Source of the DNA: Actinomadura sp. KC345
Lineage (GTDB): Bacteria > Actinomycetota > Actinomycetes > Streptosporangiales > Streptosporangiaceae
Length of the DNA: 47,776 bases
Reading direction: 5' to 3'
Assembly (NCBI RefSeq): GCF_004348515.1
Contig: NZ_SMKH01000021.1
Coordinates: 1 to 47,776, forward strand
Shown here piece by piece: positions 31,401 through 38,184 of this stretch; the stretch's first letter is position 1; each line of letters opens with the position of its first letter. The translations under genes were made by a program, and so were the position numbers. The notes under the pieces are model-generated. The model did not search any database, had not been told where the DNA came from, and saw only the letters and a program-made list of their open reading frames with translations.

Positions 31401-33265
31401 GGCGCCGGCGCGTCCACGGCCGAGGCCGGCCGGTAGCCGTGGGCCTGCAGCGTGAACAACCGGGCGTACGTGCCGCCCGTCGCGATCAACTCGGCATGGG
31501 TGCCCTGTTCCACGATCCGCCCCTGGTCGAGGACGACGAGCAGGTCGGCGTCGCGGACCGCCGCCAGCCGGTGGGAGATCAGCACGCTGGTCCGGCTCGC
31601 GCGGTACTCGCGCAGGCGCGTGTGGATCTCGTACTCGGCCTCGGCGTCCAAACCGGAACTGGGTTCATCGAGGATCAACAAATCCCGTTGGTCGCGCAGG
31701 AACGCGCGGGCCAGCGCCGTCCGCTGCCATTGCCCACCGGACAGGGGGACACCGGCCTCGGAGCCGGTGGCGTCGTCTCCGGGTTTCGCCGCGAACAGGC
31801 GTGAGAGCAGCGTGTCGTAGCCGCGGGGCAGCGCGGCCAGGTCGTCGTGGACGCCGGCCCTGCGTGCCGCGGCCTGCACACGGCCGAGGTCCCTGTCGCG
31901 GAGGTCGCCGAGCCCGATGTTGTCGGCCGCCGTCAGGTCGTACTCCATGTAGTCCTGGAACACCGCGGCGATCCGCGACCGCAGTTCGGCCGGATCCATG
32001 TCGCGCAGGTCCACCCCGTCCCACAGGATCGCGCCGCGCTCGGGGTCGTAGAACCGGCACAGCAGCTTGATCAGCGTGCTCTTCCCGGCGCCGTTGCGGC
32101 CCACCAGGCCCACCGCCCGGCCGGACGGGATCGTGAGATCCACGTCGCGCAGCGCCCACGGATGGTCCGGGGAGTAGCGGAACCACACCCCGCGGAACTC
32201 GATACCGAGGCGCAGCGGCGGAGTCGCGTGCGGCTCGGCACGCACCGGCAGGTCCGGCTCGCTCTGGGTGATGGTGAGGTAATGGCCGAAGAGCAGAAGA
32301 TTGTGGTGGGTCTGCGTCACCTCGCCCACCACGGAGGCCGCGGCGGCCTGTACCCCTGCCACGGAGGCGATGAGCAGCGGTATGTCGCCAACGGTGAGCG
32401 TGCCGGATCGGGCGGTGAAGAGCGCCCACACCAGGCCGGCCCCCGCGATCCCGGCGGCGAGGACTCCCAGGCCGGATTGGGTGACCATGTCGCGCCGGTC
32501 CATCCGGCGCCGTTGCGCGTCGGCCTCCCGTCGCTGCGCGGTCATCAGTTCACGGAAGTAGCGGGTGGTCCCGAACAGGCGCAGTTCCTTGGCCGCCTGC
32601 ACGCTGCTCAGCATTCGCTGGAAGAAGACCTCCCGCCGCTCCACCGGGCTGATCCGCCACATCATCGCCGCACGGAGCCGGGACAGGCGCAGCTCGGCGA
32701 GCAGCGCGGGGACCGCCGCAAGCGTCACCGCCAGCGCCAGCCACCGGCTGATCAGCAGCAGCGAGCCGAGAAACCCGACGATGGTGATCGCGCCCCGGCA
32801 GGCGGCCAGCACGCCGAAGACCACGATGGCGGGTGTACTGCCACCGGCTCCGTGGGCCAGCGCCAGCCGGTCCAGGAATACCGGATTCTCGAACCTGGCC
32901 AGGCCGGGAAGCCGCTCGGCCACCGCGAAGAGCCGGTCCTGGGCGGTCAGGGCGATCCGTCGTTCGAGCTCCTGGCGAAGGTAACGGGACACGTGCGGCA
33001 CCACGGCGGCCGCCAGCCCGGCGGCCAGGAGCCCGCCGCCCATCCAGGCCAGAGCCGGCCCGCCGTTGGACCGCCCCGCTATCGCGTCCAGCGCGAGCTT
33101 GGTCAGCCACGCCACACCGACCGGCACCACCGCGGCCACCAGCTCCAGCGTCCCGCAGCCGAGCAACTGGTACCGGCCGGCGTGCCATGCCAGAGCCAGG
33201 GCGTGCCCGACCCCGGCGACACCGGCCCTGGCCCCGCCCTGGCTGTCGCGCATGGGCGCGGTCAC
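31397..33265 (-). CDS. ABC transporter, fused membrane and ATPase domains (peptide-exporter type)
   Basis: The protein has 622 residues. The transmembrane domain (about 20-330) has roughly six helices; the ATPase has GLVGRNGAGKSTLIKLL, the signature SGGQWQRTALA and Walker B LLILDEPSSGLD. It resembles exporters found with lasso and other RiPP peptides. It lacks the N-terminal C39 peptidase of bacteriocin exporters, so leader removal must be done by another enzyme, here the S26 peptidase. The GTG at 33265 overlaps the thioredoxin stop; an ATG follows four codons later. Likely cargo is the Cys-rich peptide. Confidence 0.92.
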   Translation of the reverse strand: MTAPMRDSQGGARAGVAGVGHALALAWHAGRYQLLGCGTLELVAAVVPVGVAWLTKLALDAIAGRSNGGPALAWMGGGLLAAGLAAAVVPHVSRYLRQELERRIALTAQDRLFAVAERLPGLARFENPVFLDRLALAHGAGGSTPAIVVFGVLAACRGAITIVGFLGSLLLISRWLALAVTLAAVPALLAELRLSRLRAAMMWRISPVERREVFFQRMLSSVQAAKELRLFGTTRYFRELMTAQRREADAQRRRMDRRDMVTQSGLGVLAAGIAGAGLVWALFTARSGTLTVGDIPLLIASVAGVQAAAASVVGEVTQTHHNLLLFGHYLTITQSEPDLPVRAEPHATPPLRLGIEFRGVWFRYSPDHPWALRDVDLTIPSGRAVGLVGRNGAGKSTLIKLLCRFYDPERGAILWDGVDLRDMDPAELRSRIAAVFQDYMEYDLTAADNIGLGDLRDRDLGRVQAAARRAGVHDDLAALPRGYDTLLSRLFAAKPGDDATGSEAGVPLSGGQWQRTALARAFLRDQRDLLILDEPSSGLDAEAEYEIHTRLREYRASRTSVLISHRLAAVRDADLLVVLDQGRIVEQGTHAELIATGGTYARLFTLQAHGYRPASAVDAPAP

Positions 33266-33828
33266 ACCCCGGTCGATGCGGGCGAGGCGCTGGAGGCCGA
33301 GCGGTTCAGCTCCAAGCCGCTACTGACCACCGTTCCAGACCCGCTGAGGACGCCGAAGGCGGGGAAGGAGGTCAACGCCAGTGCCGTGCCGATCTCACCG
33401 GTCATCGGCGGCTCGATGACGACGCGGGCGACCGGCTCCAGCCGCTCGCGGTAGGTCGCCGCCTCGCCGTCCGTCCCGACGACGACGGCGATCACCTGGT
33501 CGCGTCCGCCGGGGAACGTCTTCGCGGAATCGACGAATGCGGGCAGCCTCTCGTCGCAGGCGGAACAGTGCGGTGTGAAGGCGCCCACCAAGGTCCGCCC
33601 GGACAGCCCGCCCCGGGACACCGGCTCACCGGTGGTGGCGACGGTCTCGAACGGCCCGGCGGTCTCCCCCTCGGCGAGGATCGCGTAGGGCCGCCGTCCC
33701 CCGGACGACACGTTCGAGATCAGCTCGCCGTGCTCGCGGAGCCGTCGGATCACACCGAGCATGAGAACGAGATTCAGCAGGCAGACCGCGAGAGCGAGGA
33801 AGGCCAGCGCGGCAACGGCGGGCATCAA
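33262..33828 (-). CDS. Membrane-anchored TlpA/MauD-like thiol-disulfide oxidoreductase
   Basis: The protein has 188 residues. An N-terminal transmembrane helix (about 4-27) places the rest outside the membrane. The thioredoxin-like domain has the active site HCSAC (Cys88, Cys91) and the cis-proline loop TSFPAFGVL. MauD of the methylamine dehydrogenase system has the same layout and works with MauE to form disulfides in a cysteine-rich subunit. Here the partner gene is also MauE-type and overlaps it (ATGA), and the operon's first product has eight cysteines. A folding role for that peptide is the natural inference. Confidence 0.88.
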   Translation of the reverse strand: MMPAVAALAFLALAVCLLNLVLMLGVIRRLREHGELISNVSSGGRRPYAILAEGETAGPFETVATTGEPVSRGGLSGRTLVGAFTPHCSACDERLPAFVDSAKTFPGGRDQVIAVVVGTDGEAATYRERLEPVARVVIEPPMTGEIGTALALTSFPAFGVLSGSGTVVSSGLELNRSASSASPASTGV

Positions 33829-34397
33829 CGCATGGATCCCTTCGTGGCAGGGTGGACATCGGTGGAGGCGACGGGCTTGAACAATCCGGCGATCTCATCG
33901 GCGGTCATCACGACGGCGACGACCACGACAGCGGCGACCACGGTGGCGGCGACGCCCGCGGGCTTCAGTCGCCCGGCCGCGTCCGCGCCTCCGGCCAGCC
34001 CGAGACCGGCGGCGGCGGCCAGCACTCCGTTCCGGACGAGATGCGCAACACCGACAGGTCGGGCCGAGCCCCCGAAGCAATGGCAGGGGGCGCGGTCCCG
34101 GCGTCGCAGTGCGGCCAGCACCGCCACGGCGAAGGCACACGCCAACAGGCCGGCGAGCAGGAACCCCACCCACACGGAACGAGGCCGTAAGAGCAGCACC
34201 AGCACCGCCGCCTCGGCGGCGATCACGCCAGGGGCCAGCACACCTGCCGGGACCCGGGAGACCAACCACCGGGGACCCAGCCGGCCAGTGGCCACCACGA
34301 ACCCGGAGTAGGGGTCCCGGCCGCGCAGCTTCCCCACGACCGAGGCCAGGAACACGAACCCGACCACGCACCGGCATCCCAGCACGACATAACCCAT
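33825..34397 (-). CDS. MauE/DoxX-type redox membrane protein
   Basis: The protein has 190 residues with about four membrane helices (6-22, 52-70, 77-97, 144-166). It has cysteine pairs CRC (Cys8, Cys10) near the first helix and CHCFG (Cys105, Cys107) after the third, the latter typical of MauE-type proteins. MauE is thought to pass electrons between the quinone pool or cytoplasm and the external thioredoxin MauD. It is the second gene of the peptide operon, 30 bp after the precursor and overlapping the thioredoxin gene. Confidence 0.85.
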   Translation of the reverse strand: MGYVVLGCRCVVGFVFLASVVGKLRGRDPYSGFVVATGRLGPRWLVSRVPAGVLAPGVIAAEAAVLVLLLRPRSVWVGFLLAGLLACAFAVAVLAALRRRDRAPCHCFGGSARPVGVAHLVRNGVLAAAAGLGLAGGADAAGRLKPAGVAATVVAAVVVVAVVMTADEIAGLFKPVASTDVHPATKGSMR

Positions 34398-34427
34398 CGC
34401 AGGGCCTTCCCCGCCCGGTCGAGCGAT

Positions 34428-34625
34428 TCAGCAGGGGTTCCGGTAATTGCATTCGTACCAGCAGTAGTTGCTGCCACCGACCGGCGTCGTGCAGCACTGC
34501 CACCGCAGACGGCTGACGTCGCAGTCATTGACGTAGATGCACACGCATGATTGAGCGGACGCCTGCGCGTGGGGGACGACCAGACCGAGCAGGCGGTCGC
34601 CGAGCTTTTCGATCTTCGAGAGCAT
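34428..34625 (-). CDS. Cys-rich secreted peptide precursor (65 aa, eight cysteines)
   Basis: The precursor has 65 residues. Leader: MLSKIEKLGDRLLGLVVP followed by HAQASAQS, an amphipathic/hydrophobic helix ending in Ala-x-Ala motifs that suit an S26 signal peptidase. Core: begins near Cys27 and has Cys27, 29, 35, 44, 45, 55, 59 and 65 (the last residue), enough for four disulfides, with Trp42 and Trp56 and many Tyr/Asn. The ATG at 34625 has AAGGAGG 11 bases upstream and is preferred over the longer open frame. It leads the operon with MauE, TlpA-like, ABC exporter and peptidase genes. I know no named family for it. It may be an antimicrobial or signalling peptide, or a structural redox peptide. 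Confidence 0.75.
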   Translation of the reverse strand: MLSKIEKLGDRLLGLVVPHAQASAQSCVCIYVNDCDVSRLRWQCCTTPVGGSNYCWYECNYRNPC

Positions 34626-34765
34626 TGCCTTTCCAGCCTCCTTCGATCCGCCTCGGCGTTCGGTCCGAGGCGGGACGTCGGCCTCCACCGCGGTGCCGCG
34701 ATGCCGGCCACCGGCTCTGCGCCGTTCACGCATTTCGTCAACCGGCCCGATCAGAACAGCAGGCG

Positions 34766-34793
34766 GCTTCAGATCGGCTTCACGCACGCTTCA
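34766..34793. promoter_or_regulatory. Three direct repeats of GCTTCA at exact 11-bp spacing
   Basis: GCTTCA occurs at 34766, 34777 and 34788. Eleven-base periodic direct repeats are bound by OmpR/PhoB-type winged-helix proteins, including SARP activators and PhoP in Streptomyces. They lie about 140-170 bp upstream of the precursor gene start, so they may be an activator site for the peptide operon. Confidence 0.55.
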
Positions 34794-34852
34794 CCGGCGG
34801 TGAGGACCGGTGCATGGCGGCGGGCGCGCACGCCACCACGGGACCGCATCGG

Positions 34853-34869
34853 TGAAGCAGATCTGAAGC
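34853..34869. promoter_or_regulatory. Two further TGAAGC repeats, opposite orientation, 11-bp spacing
   Basis: TGAAGC occurs at 34853 and 34864, the reverse complement of the upstream hexamers and with the same 11-bp period. Together the two arrays form a large inverted arrangement centred near 34818, consistent with cooperative binding or DNA looping. Confidence 0.5.
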
Positions 34870-34929
34870 CGAAACGAATGCGCGTCGGAGTAGACCTGGT
34901 TCAGCAGGCCGGGTGCTGCCGCACCCCGA

Positions 34930-37509
34930 CTACTGATCCGGCCGGGAGAGGCGTTCGCCGTCGGCGTCCTCGGGCGGGGTCAGGAAGTTCTGGAGTTCGC
35001 GGTGGCGGAACTGGTAGGTGGCTCCGCTGATGCGGAGCAGGCGTGCCTCGCAGGCCCAGTCGAGGAAGGTCCACAGGCGCAGCGGGAGGAGGCCGCGGGC
35101 GGCCGCGACGGCCAGGCCGATCATGGCGCGGGACCAGGCGATCGCGCCGAACGCGACGCCGAACGCGACGCCGCCGGTGATCGCGCACGCCAGGGAGACG
35201 GCGACGTTCTGGTTCATGATGAACACCAGGAAGGCGGCGACGCCGCCGGTGAGCCCGAAGGCCGTTCCGATGGCCGGGTTGCGGTGCAGGGCCTCCCGTG
35301 GATGGGCCAGTTCCGTGTCCGGGCTCCAGCCGCCGGTGGTGATCGTGAAGATGACGCCGAGCGCGAAGGCGAGGACGAAGGCCCCCGTGACGCCCGCCGC
35401 GAGCGCCACCGGGCCGGCGTGGGCCGACCGGAGCGGCGCCAGGCCCGTGAGCGCGCCGCACAGCCCGAAGCCGAGCAGCGTGACCGGTTCGGCGCGGACC
35501 GCCTCGGCCACGGTCAGGCGTTCCGATCCCCGCCGCCCGGCCGCGGTCAGCCCGATGACCGCGCCGAGGACCGTGCCGCCGGTCGCCCCCGCGGCGGTCG
35601 CGTAGACCGGGCCGAAGACGGTCCCCGAGGTCAGGGCGAAGCCGGTCAGGCCGCCGAGCACGCCGACGGGGAGGCCGGCCAGGGCGCCGAGGAGGCCGCC
35701 GGTCACCCGCCGCGCGCGGGGGACGTTCGTGCGCCCGCCGGCGGCGGACGGCCACGGCGACAGCGACAGGCCGGTCGCGATGCCGACCCAGCCGGCCATG
35801 AGCGCCAGCGTGAGCCCCTCGCCGGGGTCGAGCCCGGCGCGCAGATCGCCTGGCCGGTCGACCGCCGAGCCCGTCCAGAACGCCAGCATCGCGATGAGCG
35901 AGAAGACCACGGCGCCCAGGCAGTGCAGCGCCCGGACCCGGCGCAGGCCGCCGATCGGCCACAGCAGGTGCGGGACGAGGTCGATCGCGCTCATCCCGGG
36001 CGGGCGCCCGGCCCCGCCGCCCTGCCGGCGCAGGTGCGCGGCCAGGTGCTCCAGCCAGGTCCGCACCTGGTCGGGCCGGTACGGGGTGCCGTCGGCGGTC
36101 CGCGGGGTGAGCCGGGTCGCCGCCGGGACGTACGCGTCGAGCAGCCTCCGGGCGATCCGGGCCGACGCCTCGCCGGGGCCGGCCTCCGGGTCCGCGTCCA
36201 GCAGCTCGGCGGGACGCGCGCCGGACTCCACGGCGGTCGCGATCAGCAGCAGCCGCCACGGTGTGGCCAGCGCGTCGTGGACGGCCTTCCCCGACGGCCC
36301 GGACAGGGCCGCACCGATGCCGTCGCGGTGCTCGCCGCACGGGTGGCCGTCCGGCCAGCGGGCCCGCAGGTACGAGCGGATCTGCCCGGAGGTCAGGTCG
36401 TGGAGATGGATCCGGGCGGCGTCGTCCAGGCCGATCCGCGCCTCGAACAGCTCGGCGTGGCGGTCGGCCCGGCAGGTCACCACGACCGCCCCCGGCCGCC
36501 GTCCGGAAAGGTCGCTGTACCGGTTGAGCTCCGCGAGCAGCGCGATCGCGCGGCGGGGCGGGCCCGTGGACGGCTCGGGGTCCAGTTCGTCCAGGCCGTC
36601 CACCACCGGCAGTATCCGGCGGTCGCGCACCAGCCGCCGCGCTTCCGTGGCCGTGAGCCCGAAGTCGCCCTCCAGCTGCTCGGCCAGCCATGGCTCGAAC
36701 GGGCTCCCCGAGGTCCACCTGGCGGCGCTGACGCGCACCGGCACCATCCACCGGTCGCCGGGGGGTCCTTCGCCGGCCAGGAAGGGCTCCAGCAGTTGCA
36801 GCACCAGTTCGATGGCGAGGACGGTCTTGCCCGCCCCCGACTCCCCCACGACCAGCAGGCGGCGCGGGGACAGGCCGCTGAAGAACCGGCCGATCGAGTC
36901 CAGGCCGCCGACCGCCTCGCCCCCGGTCCCGCCGTCCGGCATCGGGCCGGCGTGCGGCCCGAAGGACACCGGCGCGATGCTGTAGCCGCCGAGCAGCCCT
37001 TTGCGCGCCCGGTCCTCCTCCCGCGCCACCCGCCGCGCCAGCAGTTCGACGGCCTGGTCACGTCCGGGACCGGCGGTGCCGTGGTCGTCCTGCGCGACCT
37101 CGGCCGTGCCGGGCGCCGTCGCAGGTTCCGGCGCGGGTTCCGCCGCGGCGACGCCCGCCGCGGGGCCGGTCGAGGCCGCCAGGGCGGTTCTGGCCACGCG
37201 CCATCGTTCGATTTCGCGGGGCAGCAGCTCCGGCGGATGGTCGCAATTGCGCAGGCATGCGGTCACGAAGGCCCTGACGAAGTCCCACCGCGGCAGCTTG
37301 TCGGTCTGCCGGAGGACGTGCGAGATCGTGCTCCTGGGCAGGGCGTCGACCTTCGTCCCGTCCGGGGCCGCCGTCTGGCCTCCGAGGGAGCGCAGCCTGC
37401 TGAGCGACGGCTCGCCCGCCCACTGCCTGAGCCGGATCAGCGAGCGCACGAAGTCCTCCGTGCCGCCCGCGCGGGGCGGACCGGGCGGATCGTCGCGGTC
37501 TGCGGTCAT
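34930..37509 (-). CDS. NACHT-type STAND NTPase with N-terminal HTH-like region and C-terminal membrane domain
   Basis: The protein has 859 residues. Residues about 15-105 resemble the HTH/XRE-like segment common at the front of actinobacterial STAND proteins (LPRSTISHVLRQTDKLPRW). The NTPase has P-loop VVGESGAGKTVLAIEL and Walker B ILPVVDGLDELDPE, which fits NACHT. The C-terminal 300 residues hold about eight hydrophobic helices (for example AVVFSLIAMLAFWTG) and then a short cytoplasmic tail. Such proteins act as ligand-triggered switches; the membrane domain could be a pore or anchor effector. The ATG at 37509 overlaps the upstream gene stop. Its own stop lies 304 bp before the peptide gene. 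Confidence 0.82.
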   Translation of the reverse strand: MTADRDDPPGPPRAGGTEDFVRSLIRLRQWAGEPSLSRLRSLGGQTAAPDGTKVDALPRSTISHVLRQTDKLPRWDFVRAFVTACLRNCDHPPELLPREIERWRVARTALAASTGPAAGVAAAEPAPEPATAPGTAEVAQDDHGTAGPGRDQAVELLARRVAREEDRARKGLLGGYSIAPVSFGPHAGPMPDGGTGGEAVGGLDSIGRFFSGLSPRRLLVVGESGAGKTVLAIELVLQLLEPFLAGEGPPGDRWMVPVRVSAARWTSGSPFEPWLAEQLEGDFGLTATEARRLVRDRRILPVVDGLDELDPEPSTGPPRRAIALLAELNRYSDLSGRRPGAVVVTCRADRHAELFEARIGLDDAARIHLHDLTSGQIRSYLRARWPDGHPCGEHRDGIGAALSGPSGKAVHDALATPWRLLLIATAVESGARPAELLDADPEAGPGEASARIARRLLDAYVPAATRLTPRTADGTPYRPDQVRTWLEHLAAHLRRQGGGAGRPPGMSAIDLVPHLLWPIGGLRRVRALHCLGAVVFSLIAMLAFWTGSAVDRPGDLRAGLDPGEGLTLALMAGWVGIATGLSLSPWPSAAGGRTNVPRARRVTGGLLGALAGLPVGVLGGLTGFALTSGTVFGPVYATAAGATGGTVLGAVIGLTAAGRRGSERLTVAEAVRAEPVTLLGFGLCGALTGLAPLRSAHAGPVALAAGVTGAFVLAFALGVIFTITTGGWSPDTELAHPREALHRNPAIGTAFGLTGGVAAFLVFIMNQNVAVSLACAITGGVAFGVAFGAIAWSRAMIGLAVAAARGLLPLRLWTFLDWACEARLLRISGATYQFRHRELQNFLTPPEDADGERLSRPDQ

Positions 37510-38171
37510 GGGTTCTTCCTCACCAGCGCCCACACGAACGTCGCCCTGCCGCGCCGCGGCCACCGGCCGTCCCGGCACGTGCCTTCGAGCGTCTGGACGT
37601 GACGCGATTCCATAAGGTAGTTGCGCGCCTCGTCGGCCTCCACCAGGTCCCGGCCGACCGCGATGGGCACGAAGCCGTGCCGGGGGATGTAGACCCACCG
37701 GCCGCGATCCCAGTCGTACGGGTCGACCCAGTGGTGGCGGACGGTCCCCGACACCGTCACCTCCCGGCCGGTCCGGGTCAGGACGAACGATCCCTGCGAC
37801 CGCAGCAGGCTCATCCTGCTGACGTAGAACAGCTCCGTGCCGATGAACGCGTTGATCCGCGCGTCCCAGTGGTCGTTCAGCCAGGTGGAGGCGCCGTCGT
37901 CCAGCCGGTGGGCCTCCCGCGCGAGCTGCCGCTCGAACCTGCGGTGGTTCTTGCGCTCGGCGCGCCGGATCGCCCGGAACGAGCGCAGCCAGCGCTGCGA
38001 CAGCGTGCGGGTCTCCCCGGCGCCGTCCATGAAGTGGTTCAGGAAGTCGGCCGCGACCGGGTGCACCGTCCGGCTCTGGTCGACGATCGAGCGGAACAGG
38101 ACGGCGAGCTCCACGGCCGGCCGCCCGGTGCGCCGCCGGAAACCCCGCAGGAACATGCTCGTCCTCTTCAT
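37506..38171 (-). CDS. Unknown protein between two STAND NTPases
   Basis: The protein has 221 residues. The N-terminal half is basic and helical (FLRGFRRRTGRPAVELAVLF; FRAIRRAERKNHRRFERQL). The C-terminal half is a beta-rich domain with VTVSGTVRHHWVDPYDWDRG, and then YIPRHGFVPIAVGRDL and DEARNYLMESRHVQTLEG. A similar W-x-D-x-YDW-x-x-G pattern occurs, to my memory, in C-terminal domains of some bacterial toxins and structural proteins, but I cannot assign a family. It starts 13 bp after the nSTAND1 gene and overlaps the NACHT gene, so it is part of that system and could be its effector or sensor. Confidence 0.7.
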   Translation of the reverse strand: MKRTSMFLRGFRRRTGRPAVELAVLFRSIVDQSRTVHPVAADFLNHFMDGAGETRTLSQRWLRSFRAIRRAERKNHRRFERQLAREAHRLDDGASTWLNDHWDARINAFIGTELFYVSRMSLLRSQGSFVLTRTGREVTVSGTVRHHWVDPYDWDRGRWVYIPRHGFVPIAVGRDLVEADEARNYLMESRHVQTLEGTCRDGRWPRRGRATFVWALVRKNP

Positions 38172-38184
38172 CGCGGGACCGGTG

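Larger units (their letters stand above)
34626..34929. other. 304-bp control region upstream of the Cys-rich peptide gene
   Basis: No additional gene is supported. The region holds five copies of a GCTTCA/TGAAGC hexamer in two arrays, listed separately. A TTGACG on the minus strand near 34737-34742 could be a -35 element, but I see no good -10 at the right distance. Confidence 0.5.

Noticed and set aside
34428-34625. Cys-rich peptide as a methylamine dehydrogenase light chain
   Set aside because: It is far too short (65 aa), and no heavy chain, MauG or amicyanin gene is present. Only the MauD/MauE-type helpers are shared.
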